Shown here in pieces: positions 22,515 through 35,518 of a stretch of DNA of 64,000 nt. The stretch's first letter is position 1. Each line of letters starts with the position of its first letter. Source of the DNA: Polyodon spathula. Lineage: Eukaryota; Chordata; Actinopteri; Acipenseriformes; Polyodontidae. A program made the translations under genes and the position numbers. The notes beneath the pieces were generated by a model that saw only the letters and a program-made list of their open reading frames with translations, was not told the DNA's origin and ran no database searches. The stretch covers positions 76,261,618 to 76,325,617 of the forward strand of contig NC_054537.1 of assembly GCF_017654505.1 (NCBI RefSeq), in the 5' to 3' direction.

Positions 22515-24115
22515 AGTCTAGCATAAGTCTATTAGTAACATGTCAGGCAGATTTGTGCAGACTACTGTCTTCATAAACTGGAGGGCTGCTTTTCCAAATG
22601 TGGGGCGGACCCACTGGAAGGGTTCAAAGTAACTTCAATAGAGGTGCCTCAGGATGACAGATTTATTACTTCAGTTTAAAAAACTGAAAATGTGATGGTT
22701 CAAAAATGTGCTACCAATTGTAGGCTGATGTTCCAACTTCCCCAATATTAGCACACTCAAAAATAGGTTAATTAAAAAATTGATTGGAACCTTCATGGGA
22801 AGGCTTTAGCTCAAGTTTCTTTATATTATTGTGCACTAGCACTATCTAGTACACACACATTTATTGCCAGCCGAGCAAAAGGAAACATTTGTCTAAAGTT
22901 GCATAGGACAGGTTCTACTATCTATAAAAGTACTTTGGCCGATATAGGTTATGCTAAAAATCTCTATGGCATCAACTAGAACTGAAGATCTGACCTGGAA
23001 CTCTGGTGGAACACTGCAAGATAGACTTATAAAAATCAGTATTCAAGCAATTAACTAGATCCACTCAAAAGAATTGCAAACATCACATAAAAAACAAAAC
23101 AAAATGAAAATTGCACTGCTCAAGCAACTAATCGGTTTCAACTAGCTAGTCATATTCTGTTACAATCATAGAAATTTGTCTTAACATTTGCTTCTAAATA
23201 TATCTTCTGAACTGCTTGCTCAAATTTGAAGACACTGAACATCAACATAGATGTTATTCCACATACTATACTGTAAATATATGTCATGGTGACCTACTTT
23301 TTTTCGTACTGACCTACTGACAGCAATATCTCAGGAATCACTTTTTTTTTAAATTAATTTATGATTGACCCATTATGCTATTCTGTACATGGTATAGTTG
23401 TGCTGTAGGTCACAGTGACATAATACTGACTGCTATTATGCCTTTCGCAACTGATGAAGACATTAACCAAAAAATTTCAGATGTAATTCAGGCATGAATA
23501 CACTGGCATGGTTAAAACTTGAATTTCACGTTTTTGGTGCTTCCGCTCCCTTTAATGACTGTGACACAATTAAATCATAACTTTGAACTCAGTATCTGTT
23601 GCTGGCTGCCCCTTCAGCTAGAACATTATGGCACAAATTATTTTTCAGATTACGTTCTTACTTTGGGTTTGACATCACTGCTGCTGCGCTAAATCAGTAA
23701 TTAATATTTAAATTAGAAACCAAATCATAAAGTACATAAGCAAGGAATACGTGATTGTATTGACAACTCTTTTTTTATGTTTTATTTACAGGTAAATATT
23801 TGGTAATACAGCAAAGCCTCTCTGTAAACTGTTGGTTAAACAACTATGTTAGACCCTGCTTTACAAATGTACATCATAGGATTTGGTAAAACATTTTTAA
23901 TTGAATATTGCAGCTGGCATTGGCTTGTTTAAACTATTATTGCATTAATTGCATTTACTACAATATATAGACCCTTTCTGACAAATGTATGAGTTGCCAT
24001 TCAAGAAGTAATTAATGGTTAATTTATATTTAAGATGGCTAAAAAGCAAACTGAGCTTCAGTAGGATTAATTACAGGGTGCGAGTTGCATTTAATGCATT
24101 TTTGCACTGAGGGTC
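22515..24115. other. Intergenic, nothing recognised
   Basis: AT-rich sequence without supported ORFs or RNA genes. Confidence 0.55.
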
Positions 24116-24120
24116 CAGGT

Positions 24121-25660
24121 CTAGCATCTGTAAGTTAACACTGGCAGCACGCATTGGTCAAAGACTTTCCTCTTTAGGCATGAGGGTAGTTTCCCTTTCA
24201 GACCCATTCTAAATCTTCCAAATCTTCTTCTTCTGTTGATTTCTCCCATTTGGTTCTCCATTGACGAAACTAACTGTCCTAAGTATACGTACTTATTGAC
24301 TTCTTCAAGCTTAATCCCACTGAGTTCAATTGCCTGTGGAGTGGTATATTTATTGAACATGACTTGAGTCTTCTTCGGGTTCTTTTTCAAACCTGCTTTG
24401 ATGCTAGCCTTGTGTAGTTCTTGTATTCTTGTTCGTAATTCTTCTGGGCACGTTGTAAATAAGAGGATGTCATCAGCAAATTGTAGTTGATTCAAGTAGG
24501 CTCCATTAATCTTCAGCCCCTTATTTTCCCAATCAAGTATTTTGAACATGTCTTCTAGGGTGGCCATGAAGAGCTTTGGGGAAATTGTATCTCCTTGACA
24601 AACTCCTTTTTTAATCTTGATTTGGTCGCTGTTTTTATGGAGTCTTGCTGTGGATGTTGCATTCTTGTATATGGTGCTGATCAAGTCTCTGTACGTTTTC
24701 TCAATTCCTTGTTTTTTCAAAGAGCTTAATACAGAGCTTGTGTAAACAGAGTCAAAGTGGTAGTTTGTACTCGTTGAATCACTTGCTGTTCAACTTAAAG
24801 ATGATCCATTGTGCTAAATCCACTGCTGAATCCTGCTTGCTCATTTGATTGTGCCGAGTCAAATTTATCTTGAAGTCTGTTGGTGAGTATCTTAGTAAAA
24901 AATGTATAGATTATAGGAAGTAAGCTCTGTAGTTCTTGAGGTATTCTTTATCTCCTTTCTTATGTAAAAGCATCACCGATGGTCGTTTGGCACTTAATTT
25001 TGCTTAATGCAATCTGTAAAAATATGACAGTATTTTTGTCACTTCTTCATTGCCTGTCAATTGTTATGCCATCTTCTCCAAGTGCCTCTCCTGTCTGCAC
25101 ATGTTTGATAGCATGTTTCACTTCTTCTGGTAGAACGTCTGGAACTTCTTCCTCGGGTTGCATTTTTTCTGTCTCGTCTTCGTCATCTGCTACGTTGCTC
25201 TTTTTGTCTTGATATAATTTTCTGTAAAAGTCTTCGACTCTCTTCAGAATCAATTTGCAGTTCTTGATATAAGTCCCATCCTCTTGTTTGATTGCTAAAA
25301 TCTGTTTTTTTCCCAACGATCAGTCTTTGTTTTGCTTTCTTCATGCTTCGGTTGTTTTCAATTGTTTTCTCTACCAACCTACAGTTGAACGACCATGTAT
25401 CCTCAGTAATGCGCTTTCTTACTGTCTTGCAGAGCTCTCATATTCAATCTTTGACTTCAGAGCTGCTGTTTGTTTCATTTCCCTTCTTTTGTCTCTTGTG
25501 TGATCTTCTGGTCGCATTTTGTACTCTGTTCCATCGATGTTTTTTGCTGTTTCTGCAATTACTTGCATTATAGATTTTGTTTACCTCGATTGCTTCTTCT
25601 TTTTGCAGATCTTGAAGAGCTGAATCTATTCTTCAGTTCCAGTTGAAACACCAGGCTTTG
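24121..25660 (-). mobile_element. RTE-clade LINE fragment (reverse transcriptase, decayed)
   Basis: Minus strand. From about 25660 down: a linker (VGKKQ, KQEDGTYIKN, EDFYRKLYQD), acidic EEEVPDVLPEEVKHAIKH, then an RT block around 24900-24830 (KILTNRLQDKFDS..EQAGFSSGFSTMDH). The ORF 24720-24121 has IKKGVCQGDTISPKLF, LQFADDILLF (catalytic Asp pair), LKKNPKKTQVMFN and YVYLGQLVSS. Stops and frameshifts between 25040 and 24730 disrupt it. The endonuclease and 3' end are not recognised. Confidence 0.85.
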
Positions 25661-26027
25661 CTTCTGAAGCATTTCTACATTGATTGTGTTGGATTTCATC
25701 ATCAAGAGTTTCGCTCTCTCCGGTGCTGTGATAGGTGTATTTTGCATCTTACAAGCCTCTGGTCACTTCCTGTGTCCATTCCTGATGTGTTTCTTCTGGA
25801 AGAAGGTGTTCATGATGAATAATTTCATCAATATACATTTAAAACCATATACATATTATTGAACAGCTTAACCTGTTCATTTTTCTCCTCTAAATCAAAT
25901 GGATAAATGCTTTCAGGCTTTTGGAGTTAAAAAAACAAAATAAAAAACAAAAACAACAATTGGGAGTTTGCAGCATTTTGTACTTATTAGAGAGGTAATT
26001 GAATAGAGGTCTGATATGTTTGGGGAC

Positions 26028-27017
26028 ACAGAAGTGTGGTAACCAGCGGTGTACCACAGGGATCAGTATTAGGTCCTCTGCTATTCCTAATCTACATTAA
26101 TGATTTAGATTCTGGTATAGTAAGCAAACTTGTTAAATTTGCAGACGACACAAAAGTAGGAGGAGTGGCAAACACTGTTGCAGCAGCAAAGGTCATTCAA
26201 AATGATCTAGACAAGATTCAGAACTGGGCAGACACATGGCAAATGACATTTAATAGAGAAAAGTGTAAGGTACTGCACGCAGGAAATAAAAATGTACATT
26301 ATAAATATCATATGGGAGATATTGAAATTGGAGAAGGAATCTATGAAAAAGACCTAGGAGTTTTTGTTGACTCAGAAATGTCTTCATCTAGACAATGTGG
26401 GGAAGCTATAAAAAAGGCTAACAAGATGCTCGGATACATTGTGAAAAGTGTTGAATTTAAATCAAGGGAAGTAATGTTAAAACTGTACAATGCACTGACC
26501 TCATCTTGAATACTGTGTTCAGTTCTGGCCACCTCGTTATAAAAAAAATATTGCTGCTCTAGAAAGAGTGCAAAGAAGAGCGACCAGAATTATTCCGGGC
26601 TTAAAAGGCATGTCATATGCAGACAGGCTAAAAGAATTGAATCTGTTCAGTCTTGAACAAAGAAGACTACGTGGCGACCTAATTCAAGCATTCAAAATTC
26701 TAAAAGGTATTGACAGTGTCGACCCAAGGGACTTTTTCAGCCTGAAAAAAGAAACAAGGACCAGGGGTCACAAATGGAGTTTAGAAAAAGGGGCATTCAG
26801 AACAGAAAATAGGAGACACTTTTTTACACAGAGAATTGTGAGGGTCTGGAATCAACTCCCCAGTAATGTTGTTGAAGCTGACACCCTGGGATCCTTCAAG
26901 AAGCTGCTTGATGAGATTTTGGGATCAATAAGCTACTAACACCAAACGAGCAAGATGGGCCGAATGGCCTCCTCTCGTTTGTAAACTTTCTTATGTTCTT
27001 ATGTTCTTATTCTTATG
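26028..27017 (+). mobile_element. CR1/Rex-like LINE, 5'-truncated, with 3' terminus
   Basis: Frame 26036-26509 begins inside the RT: TSGVPQGSVLGPLLFLIYIN and KFADDTKVGGVANTV (catalytic ADD). After one stop near 26507, frame 26568-26939 gives the usual C-terminus (VQRRATRIIPGLKGMSYADR; RIVRVWNQLPSNVVEADTLG) to a TAA. The 3' UTR is short (GGCCGAATGGCCTCCTCTCG) and ends in tandem ATGTTCTT repeats at 26990-27017, a CR1/L2-group style terminus. A single early stop and relatively intact frames suggest a fairly young copy. Confidence 0.88.
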
Positions 27018-29305
27018 GTGGCTTTAATACTGAATACAGAAGTGACTTTAATACTGAATACAGAGGTGACCTTAATATTGAAAGCAACTTTACATTGCTG
27101 TCAACAGGGAGGAAATTTACCTTGAAAGTGAGGTGGACTTTATACTGAGGTGGCCTGAAAGGAAAATTATATTTATAGAATATTAGATGGCTTGAGATTA
27201 AATAATACTATTTATTCATTGAATGAGGCAAATACATATTTTGACTCATGACAAAGAAATGATCAACTATCTTGTTTATGCAACATTTGCTTTGTGTTTC
27301 TGATGGAGGAAATGTGAGTGACCCTACTGTACCCAATGATAGATATCACATCATTATGACAAATCATAAAAGAGAGATGAGCAACCCCTTTTCATTAACC
27401 AGAGGCCTAACTTCTTATCTCCATTAGATCCGGTATCTAATTAGTGAATGGCATCATTCATTTCTGTGAAAAATACTGTAATACTGTCCAGAATCACTAC
27501 AGTTTCCTATGATAAACTATAGGATGTACTGCAGTATACTACAGGATGTCCCAAAAGTCAGACATTATAGCCAATATCGTATACTATGCAGATTTGGATG
27601 TTCTCTGTTAAATTTGGTGGTGGGGGTTAACTATCTACACCCCACATCAACATTTTCTGAATTCATTCTTCTTTTCATAAAGACATTTCATACCTGTAAT
27701 AAATAGTGACAACAATTTTGCTTATGATGCTTGACTTATGGGACACCCTGTATAGTAATTTTGGACAGTACTGTAGTTTTTTTATGGAATAGCTTTCAAG
27801 TCATTCTTCCCAGGATTACTTCTGTGGGCCAATCTGTGGGAAATACAGCCCATAAGACATTTTATTTATACCTACAGTACTGTTGTTTAAAATTGACACT
27901 TTTCCCTGGTACATATTTTCACCATGTATGTATTATTGATTCAAAACTACAGTAGTAATAAACAACGTACATACTTGTCAGCCCTTAAATTACCCTTCAG
28001 AGTTCTTAAACATGTGTTACATTAATAGCTTTATTTTCTCACAAAATGGTGCTAGACTATAGTTTCATTAAGATGCTTGTTTGCTTTCCTCCGAAACAAT
28101 ATTTACATTCAAGTACTAAGTCAATTCAGCTTCACTTATTTGTCAAAAATTGTCTTTATTGGTTCAAGGACATTCCGGTTTAGAACATCATGTTTAGATT
28201 CTGGAACCTGAATAGAACACATCATTGTTGTATCATGCCAAAGGGTAGCATGGTTGTAGCTAGTTCTCAACTGGATTAGGCCAGCTAACAAGTGTACCAA
28301 CACATTTTAAGTTATTGGGTGCAGGTCACTTTCAAAATAAAGTCTTTTGTTTCAGTTAAATGCTTAACATCTCAGCACTGTCTTGTGACAGTTAAAGTTA
28401 AAACCAGTACAGAAATGGATACCTTCTGGATTAAAACATGGAAGACCTATATATTTATAATATATGAACATATATTTTGAAGTAGAGGTTCATATATTTT
28501 TAATATAAATAATAAAATATATATGTACTATTTAGTACAAGATATGTGGACCCAAATATATTTGATCGATTTGAAATTGTATATGCATTATTTTGATATT
28601 GTATATTTATATGTATATACAGTACTAAATAAATAGCATTTATTGTATAATATCTGTTTCAAAAAGTTTCAGTTGTTAACTCTACATGTTTAATTAAAAG
28701 TGTGAAAGTACTTCCATTTTTAAATGTATTTATTAATAGATTATTTTACCTGCTACATATGCATAGCAACAAGACTACAATTTTAATTAAATGTAAGTAT
28801 GGATCAGTATATTATTTGTATTATAAGAAATCCCATTTTTTTACATGTTTAGCTTGCAGTGAAGATTGGGAGTGTGCGGGAGTGTTTGTTATTTTTGTGT
28901 TTAGTCATCAGCACAGGTCTGCTGGTTTGTCGGCCTGAGGGGTGCCTCCAAATAACCTTTGTTAAGCTTGTCCTGGGCGGCTCCTTATTGCTAGCAGCCT
29001 TTTATAAAGTACTGCAGGCATCTAAACCTGGACTGACACCGTGTCACAGCAAGCTAAAATATATTTATCAGGTGCATATATTATTCATGTATTGTGTTTA
29101 CATCAACAATCATTACATATATATTTTAATGGTATTTTGTATATGTCTATGTATTTAAAATATATGTTTCATATAACAAAAAAAATGTGACAAACCAGGG
29201 TAAACTGTGATGAATACATTGTATAACCATGGGAAATGTATGGTAAAACTGCAAAAAAATACTGTGCAAAAATAGAACGATAAACCTTTATAAGGGTATA
29301 TTTAT
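27018..29305. other. Intergenic, nothing recognised
   Basis: Non-coding, AT-rich. Begins with short tandem units (TTTAATACTGAATACAGA at 27022-27100). A slightly GC-richer patch at 28850-29050 has no supported function. Confidence 0.5.
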
Positions 29306-29309
29306 AATG

Positions 29310-31090
29310 TACAGTGTCTATATAGAAAGTATACATCCCCTTGAACTTTTTTTCACATTTTGTTGTGTCTTTGCCTCAGAGTTTCATGTATTTAAATGAG
29401 GATTTTTTTCCACTTATCTACACACTATACTCCACACTGTTAAGGAGGAAAAAAGTTTTTTTTTGAGAAAAAAAATTATATATTAAAAATACAAAACTGA
29501 AAGATTATAATTAGATAAGTCTCCACCCCCCTGAGTTAATATTTGGTGGAAGCACCTTTGGCAGCAATTACAGCTGTGAGTCTGTTGGGATAGGTCTCTA
29601 CCAACTTTCCACACCTAGATTTGGCAGTATTTGACCATTTTTCTTTACAAAACTGTTCAAGCTCTGTCACGTTCCATGGTCATGCCACAAATTTTCGATT
29701 GGATTTAGGTCGGGGCTGTGACTGGACATTTACCTTTTTGTTCCTTAGCCACTCCAGTGTAGCTTTGGCTGTGTGCTTTGGGTTGTTGTCATGCTGAAAG
29801 GTGAACTTTCGTCCCAGTTTCAGCATTCTTGCAGAGAGCAGCAGGTTTTCCTCAAGGACTTCTCTGTACTTTGTTCCATTCATTTTCCCTGCTATTCTGA
29901 CAAGTGCCCTAGTCCCTGCCGATGAGAAACATTCCCATAACATGATGCTGCCACCACCATGCTTCACAGTAGGGATGGCATTGTTTGGGTGATGCACTCT
30001 GTTGGGTTTGCGGCAAACATAACACTTTGCATTTAGGCCAAAAAGTTCAATTTTAGTTTCGTCAGACCACAAAAACTTTTTGCCAAATGGCTACAGAATC
30101 TCCTGTGTTTTTTGCATACTTCAAATGGGATTCAAGGTGGGCTTACTTGAGTAATGGCTTTCTTCTTGCCACCCTATCATATAGGCCAGATTTGTGGAGT
30201 GCTTAGGATATTGTTGTCGCATGCACGCTTTGGCCAGTCTTGTCATAAAAGCCTGTAGCTCTTGCAAAGTTGCCATTGGCCTCTTGGTAGCCTCTCTGAT
30301 CAGTCTCCTTCTTGCTCGGTCATCCAGTTTGGAGGGACAGCCTGATCTAGGCAAGGTCTTGGTGGTGCCATACACCTTCCACTTCTTAATAATCTCCTTG
30401 ACTGTGCTCCAAGGGATATTCAAGGACTTTGATATTTTTTAAACCCATCCCCTGATCTGTGTCTTTCAACAAATTTGTCCCGGACTTCTTTTGAAAGTGC
30501 CTTGGTGCTCATTGTTGAGTCTTTGCTTTGAAATGCACTACCCAGCAGAGGGAACCTACAGGAACGCCTTAATTTATCCTGAAATCATGTGAATCATTAC
30601 AATTCAACAGAGTTGGAGGTCACTTAACTTGGTGTGTGATTTTGAAGGTGATTGGTTACACCTGAGCTAATTTAAGATTGTTATTACAAGGGGGGTGGAC
30701 ACTTATCCAACCAAGCTATTTCAGTTTTTATGTTTAAATAATTTTCTACAAATTTCTAGAATATTTTTTTCACTTGGAAGTTGTGGGGTAGGATGCATAG
30801 ATACATAAAAAAAAAAAAACATTTTTAATGCATTTTAATTCCAGGCTATAAGACATTGTTCTTCATTCCAAGGCCCGCGGGCCACTGGCGGCCCCAGGTG
30901 GACTTTAGTGTGGCCCTTGATGTGCGGCCCTTGACAATACACAAATGTGAAAAAGGTGGTGTGGCGGCCCTCACACTGATGTCTTATCGGTGAAAGTGGC
31001 CCCCCTCTGAAAATTAGTGAAGAACACTGCTATAAGGCAACAAAAGGTGAAAAGTTTGAAAGGGCGTGTAGACTTTCTATAGGCACTGTA
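29310..31090 (-). mobile_element. Tc1-like transposon with nested MITE; transposase pseudogene
   Basis: Inverted ends TACAGTGTCTATATAGAAAG (left) and, inverted, TACAGTGCCTATAGAAAGTC (right), flanked by TA. The transposase pseudogene runs from ATG 30512 to TAA 29536 on the minus strand. It has MSTKALSKEVRDKF..HRSGDGFKK at the N-terminus, a helix-turn-helix part (NIPWSTVKEIIKKWKVYGTT), [35 protein letters not shown] and [20 protein letters not shown]. Frameshifts and a deletion around 29690-29680 remove a clean DLNPIE block. A 176-bp hAT-like MITE lies near the right end. Confidence 0.9.
30854..31029. mobile_element. hAT-like MITE nested in the Tc1 copy, 8-bp TSD
   Basis: Left end CATTGTTCTTCA and inverted right end CAGTGTTCTTCA (11 of 12 match), flanked by CTATAAGA (30846-30853) and CTATAAGG (31030-31037), a near-perfect 8-bp duplication. 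The interior is GC-rich (GGCCCGCGGGCC) and non-coding. The related Tc1 at 61.35 kb has the uninterrupted site CTTATAGCCTGGAATT, confirming the insertion. Confidence 0.85.
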
Positions 31091-31281
31091 TATATATATA
31101 TACACATACACACACACATACACTCAAAGAGCCAACTTCCCAGTGATTCGGTATGTTTAACATACCTCTGTCAACGGAAATATATAATATTTCTAACAAC
31201 ACCTACATTATACATGAATATTGTCCTCATAAACCACCTATATAATTTAACACTTATGACCAGGAGTCTATATAGTATATA

Positions 31282-33205
<1,924 letters not shown>

Positions 33206-33215
33206 ACAGGATTCA

Positions 33216-33567
33216 GGGTGGCATGGTAGCGTGGTGGCTAGTGCTGCTGCCTCACAGCGCCAGGGTCCTGGGTTTGATTCCAGCCTAGGGGTCTGTCTGT
33301 GTGGAGTTTGTAGGTTCTCCCCATGTCTGTGTGGGTTTTCTTCAGGTACTCTGGTTTCCTCCCACATGTTGTTCAGGTTGATTGGTCATTCTAAATTGCC
33401 CTCTGCGTCAGTGTTTGTGTGTGTGTGGTGTGTGTGTGTGTGGTGCCCGGCAATGGACTGGTGTCCCGTCCAGGGTGTAGTCCTGCCTTGTGCCCTGTGT
33501 CTGCCAGGTTAGGCTCCGGGTCACCGCAACCCTGTAAATGATTAAGCGATTAATGATGATGGATGAT
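33216..33567 (+). mobile_element. tRNA-headed SINE with perfect 8-bp target duplication
   Basis: The head has pol III-type boxes: A-box-like GTGGTGGCTAGTGCTG and B-box-like GGGTTTGATTCC. The body is the widespread fish repeat motif set (GTGTGGAGTTTG, TTCTCCCCATGTCTGTGTGG, GGTTTCCTCCCACATG, GGCTCCGGGTCACCGCAACC), with a GATGATGGATGAT tail. It is flanked by AGGATTCA at 33208-33215 and 33568-33575. A GT-rich expansion lies inside at 33415-33442. Confidence 0.85.
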
Positions 33568-33579
33568 AGGATTCAAATT

Positions 33580-34465
33580 CAATTGACATTTGGAACCATA
33601 TTAGATATAAAGCTAATTAAGGCCTTACCCTACGCACCCCTTTCTTCAAAAAGATGTTATATATACCCATATTTACTAGTGCCAATAAGTTATCGGTACT
33701 AGTAAATATGGGTAGATTATATAAGCAGTTTCTCCTTCAAGAAAGAAGTGGTGCAAACTATGCATTGGATTAAAAGCTTGTCCATAATGCTTTGTTTCAA
33801 TAACCCATTCATTACTCTGGTCAAGGCTTATCTGGTATCTAACTTGAGTTTCAATTAGGTAAAACCCTTGTTTCAATGATGGATTAGTTTGACCTCCTGC
33901 CTTGTTACTTGAATTCTGGGGTATCAGCCAAGGATTTCAGTTAACAAGACAGAAGCTCTTTCCAAATTAAAGGATTTTACAAATGTATGCCCCAAAATGA
34001 TTTTTTTAATCAAGAACCAATGATTTTATTTATTTAGTAAAAAGAAAATGAATGTTTCATAGCAGTGTAGGCTACTTTTAAGTTAATATTTGTTAGCCAT
34101 TTTTTTGTTTTATGTTATCCAGAATGTTATTATTATTATTAATTTGATTAACTTACATTGTATGAACTTGATTGGTAGTGGAGAATTAATGGCACAGCAG
34201 GGGTTTAATGAAAATCTGGTGTCTTAATGCTTAAATATTCATTTGTTTAAAAATCATCTCCAGTGTATAATTATAGTTTTACCTGAAGACTTTAATGTTT
34301 AAAGTTGTGGCAATTTTAATTTGGCAGACACAATAAGAACCTACAGAAACAAAGCATTTGAAAAACTTTTTTTTATTGGCGTCTGTAATACAAGTACCTC
34401 TTTGATAAAGGACTGTCCTGTCACTGTAGCAAGTCACTGAAGAAAGCCCCACCTACTTTTTAAAT
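33580..34465. other. SLC9A3 upstream region
   Basis: Non-coding. It includes a small inverted repeat near 33665-33712 (TACCCATATTTACTAGT and its complement ACTAGTAAATATGGGTA). No transcription-factor site is called. Confidence 0.5.
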
Positions 34466-34469
34466 GTAG

Positions 34470-34477
34470 TATAAATA
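34470..34477 (+). promoter_or_regulatory. TATA box of SLC9A3
   Basis: TATAAATA lies 268 bp before the SLC9A3 start codon, predicting transcription from about 34500 and a 5' UTR of roughly 240 nt. It is the best core-promoter match near the gene. No initiator data are available. Confidence 0.55.
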
Positions 34478-34737
34478 CCAGCCTTGCAGTGCGAGGTTGG
34501 TCGGTAGCAGCATCCTTTCACTAAGACACTTTGGCCAGTGGGAGAAAGACAGGACAAAACAGAAGAGGGCATTGCATTCATTGGTTGCAGCTTAACATAG
34601 GTGTCATCTTGAGAGAGGGGTCAGGCAGATTGGTGTAGAACTGCAGTGAAAGAGCAAGCAATACAGATTACACATCAAGAAAGACAATTTCCCATAGCAG
34701 AAGTAGTTCTAGGTCGGAGAACTGAAGTTGCATAGAA

Positions 34738-34954
34738 ATGCAATGCAACAAGTTTAAAGAGTGTTCCTCCTTGTTAGTTGTAGTTTTATTAATATGTTCC
34801 TCGACCAAAGCTGAAGCGAGCACAAACGAAACAGCAAGCACTGAACATGGTGCTCATCCGTCTGGCTTCCAGATTGTCACCTTCAAATGGCATCATGTCA
34901 TGGACCCTTATATCATCACCCTCTGGATATTGGTGGCTAGTATCGCCAAAATGC
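34738..34954 (+). CDS. SLC9A3: SLC9A3 coding exon 1
   Basis: Residues 1-72 plus one base. It has a hydrophobic signal-like segment ([13 protein letters not shown]), sequon NET at N30, then [20 protein letters not shown] and [10 protein letters not shown] matching the first NHE3 helix. Donor GTATGT. The ATG at 34738 is the only in-frame start before the leader (G at -3). Confidence 0.93.
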
Positions 34955-35442
34955 GTATGTAATGTCTTATTGTATATTCATCTTGTGGTAGTTAATAAGC
35001 TTGGTGAATCGTATCCTTTCTCAGTATCACTATAACACGTTTATGTTTATGTATTTGTCATAATTAGTTAACCAGTCACATTTTTAAATAAATATGTATT
35101 TTATTATGAATTAATCATAGGGTTTAATATAAAGTTTACTTAATCTTAGATCAATGTAAACAAGGTTGGAAAACTTGTGTATATTAGTTGTTAGTTTATG
35201 TAATTGAATTTCAGTCACATTACATATAAATTGCTTTATTCATATCTCGTATATATATATATATATAATATATATATATTATATATTATATAATATATAT
35301 ATCCTATTTATCCCTATATAGGAGTATCCCTGGATATAAATTTGATTTTTTTACTCCAAATGTTTAAATTAAGAATAAAACGTAATACTTATAAATCATT
35401 ATGACTCTATCTATAGTGAGAAGATAGATAGATAGAGATATG

Positions 35443-35518
<76 letters not shown>

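Noticed and set aside
28850..29160. 99-codon ORF with hydrophobic stretches
   Set aside because: No recognised homology, AT-rich end and no promoter or splice support.
33216..33567. A functional tRNA gene
   Set aside because: Boxes are degenerate and no cloverleaf forms. Flanking duplications and the body motif set mark it as a SINE.
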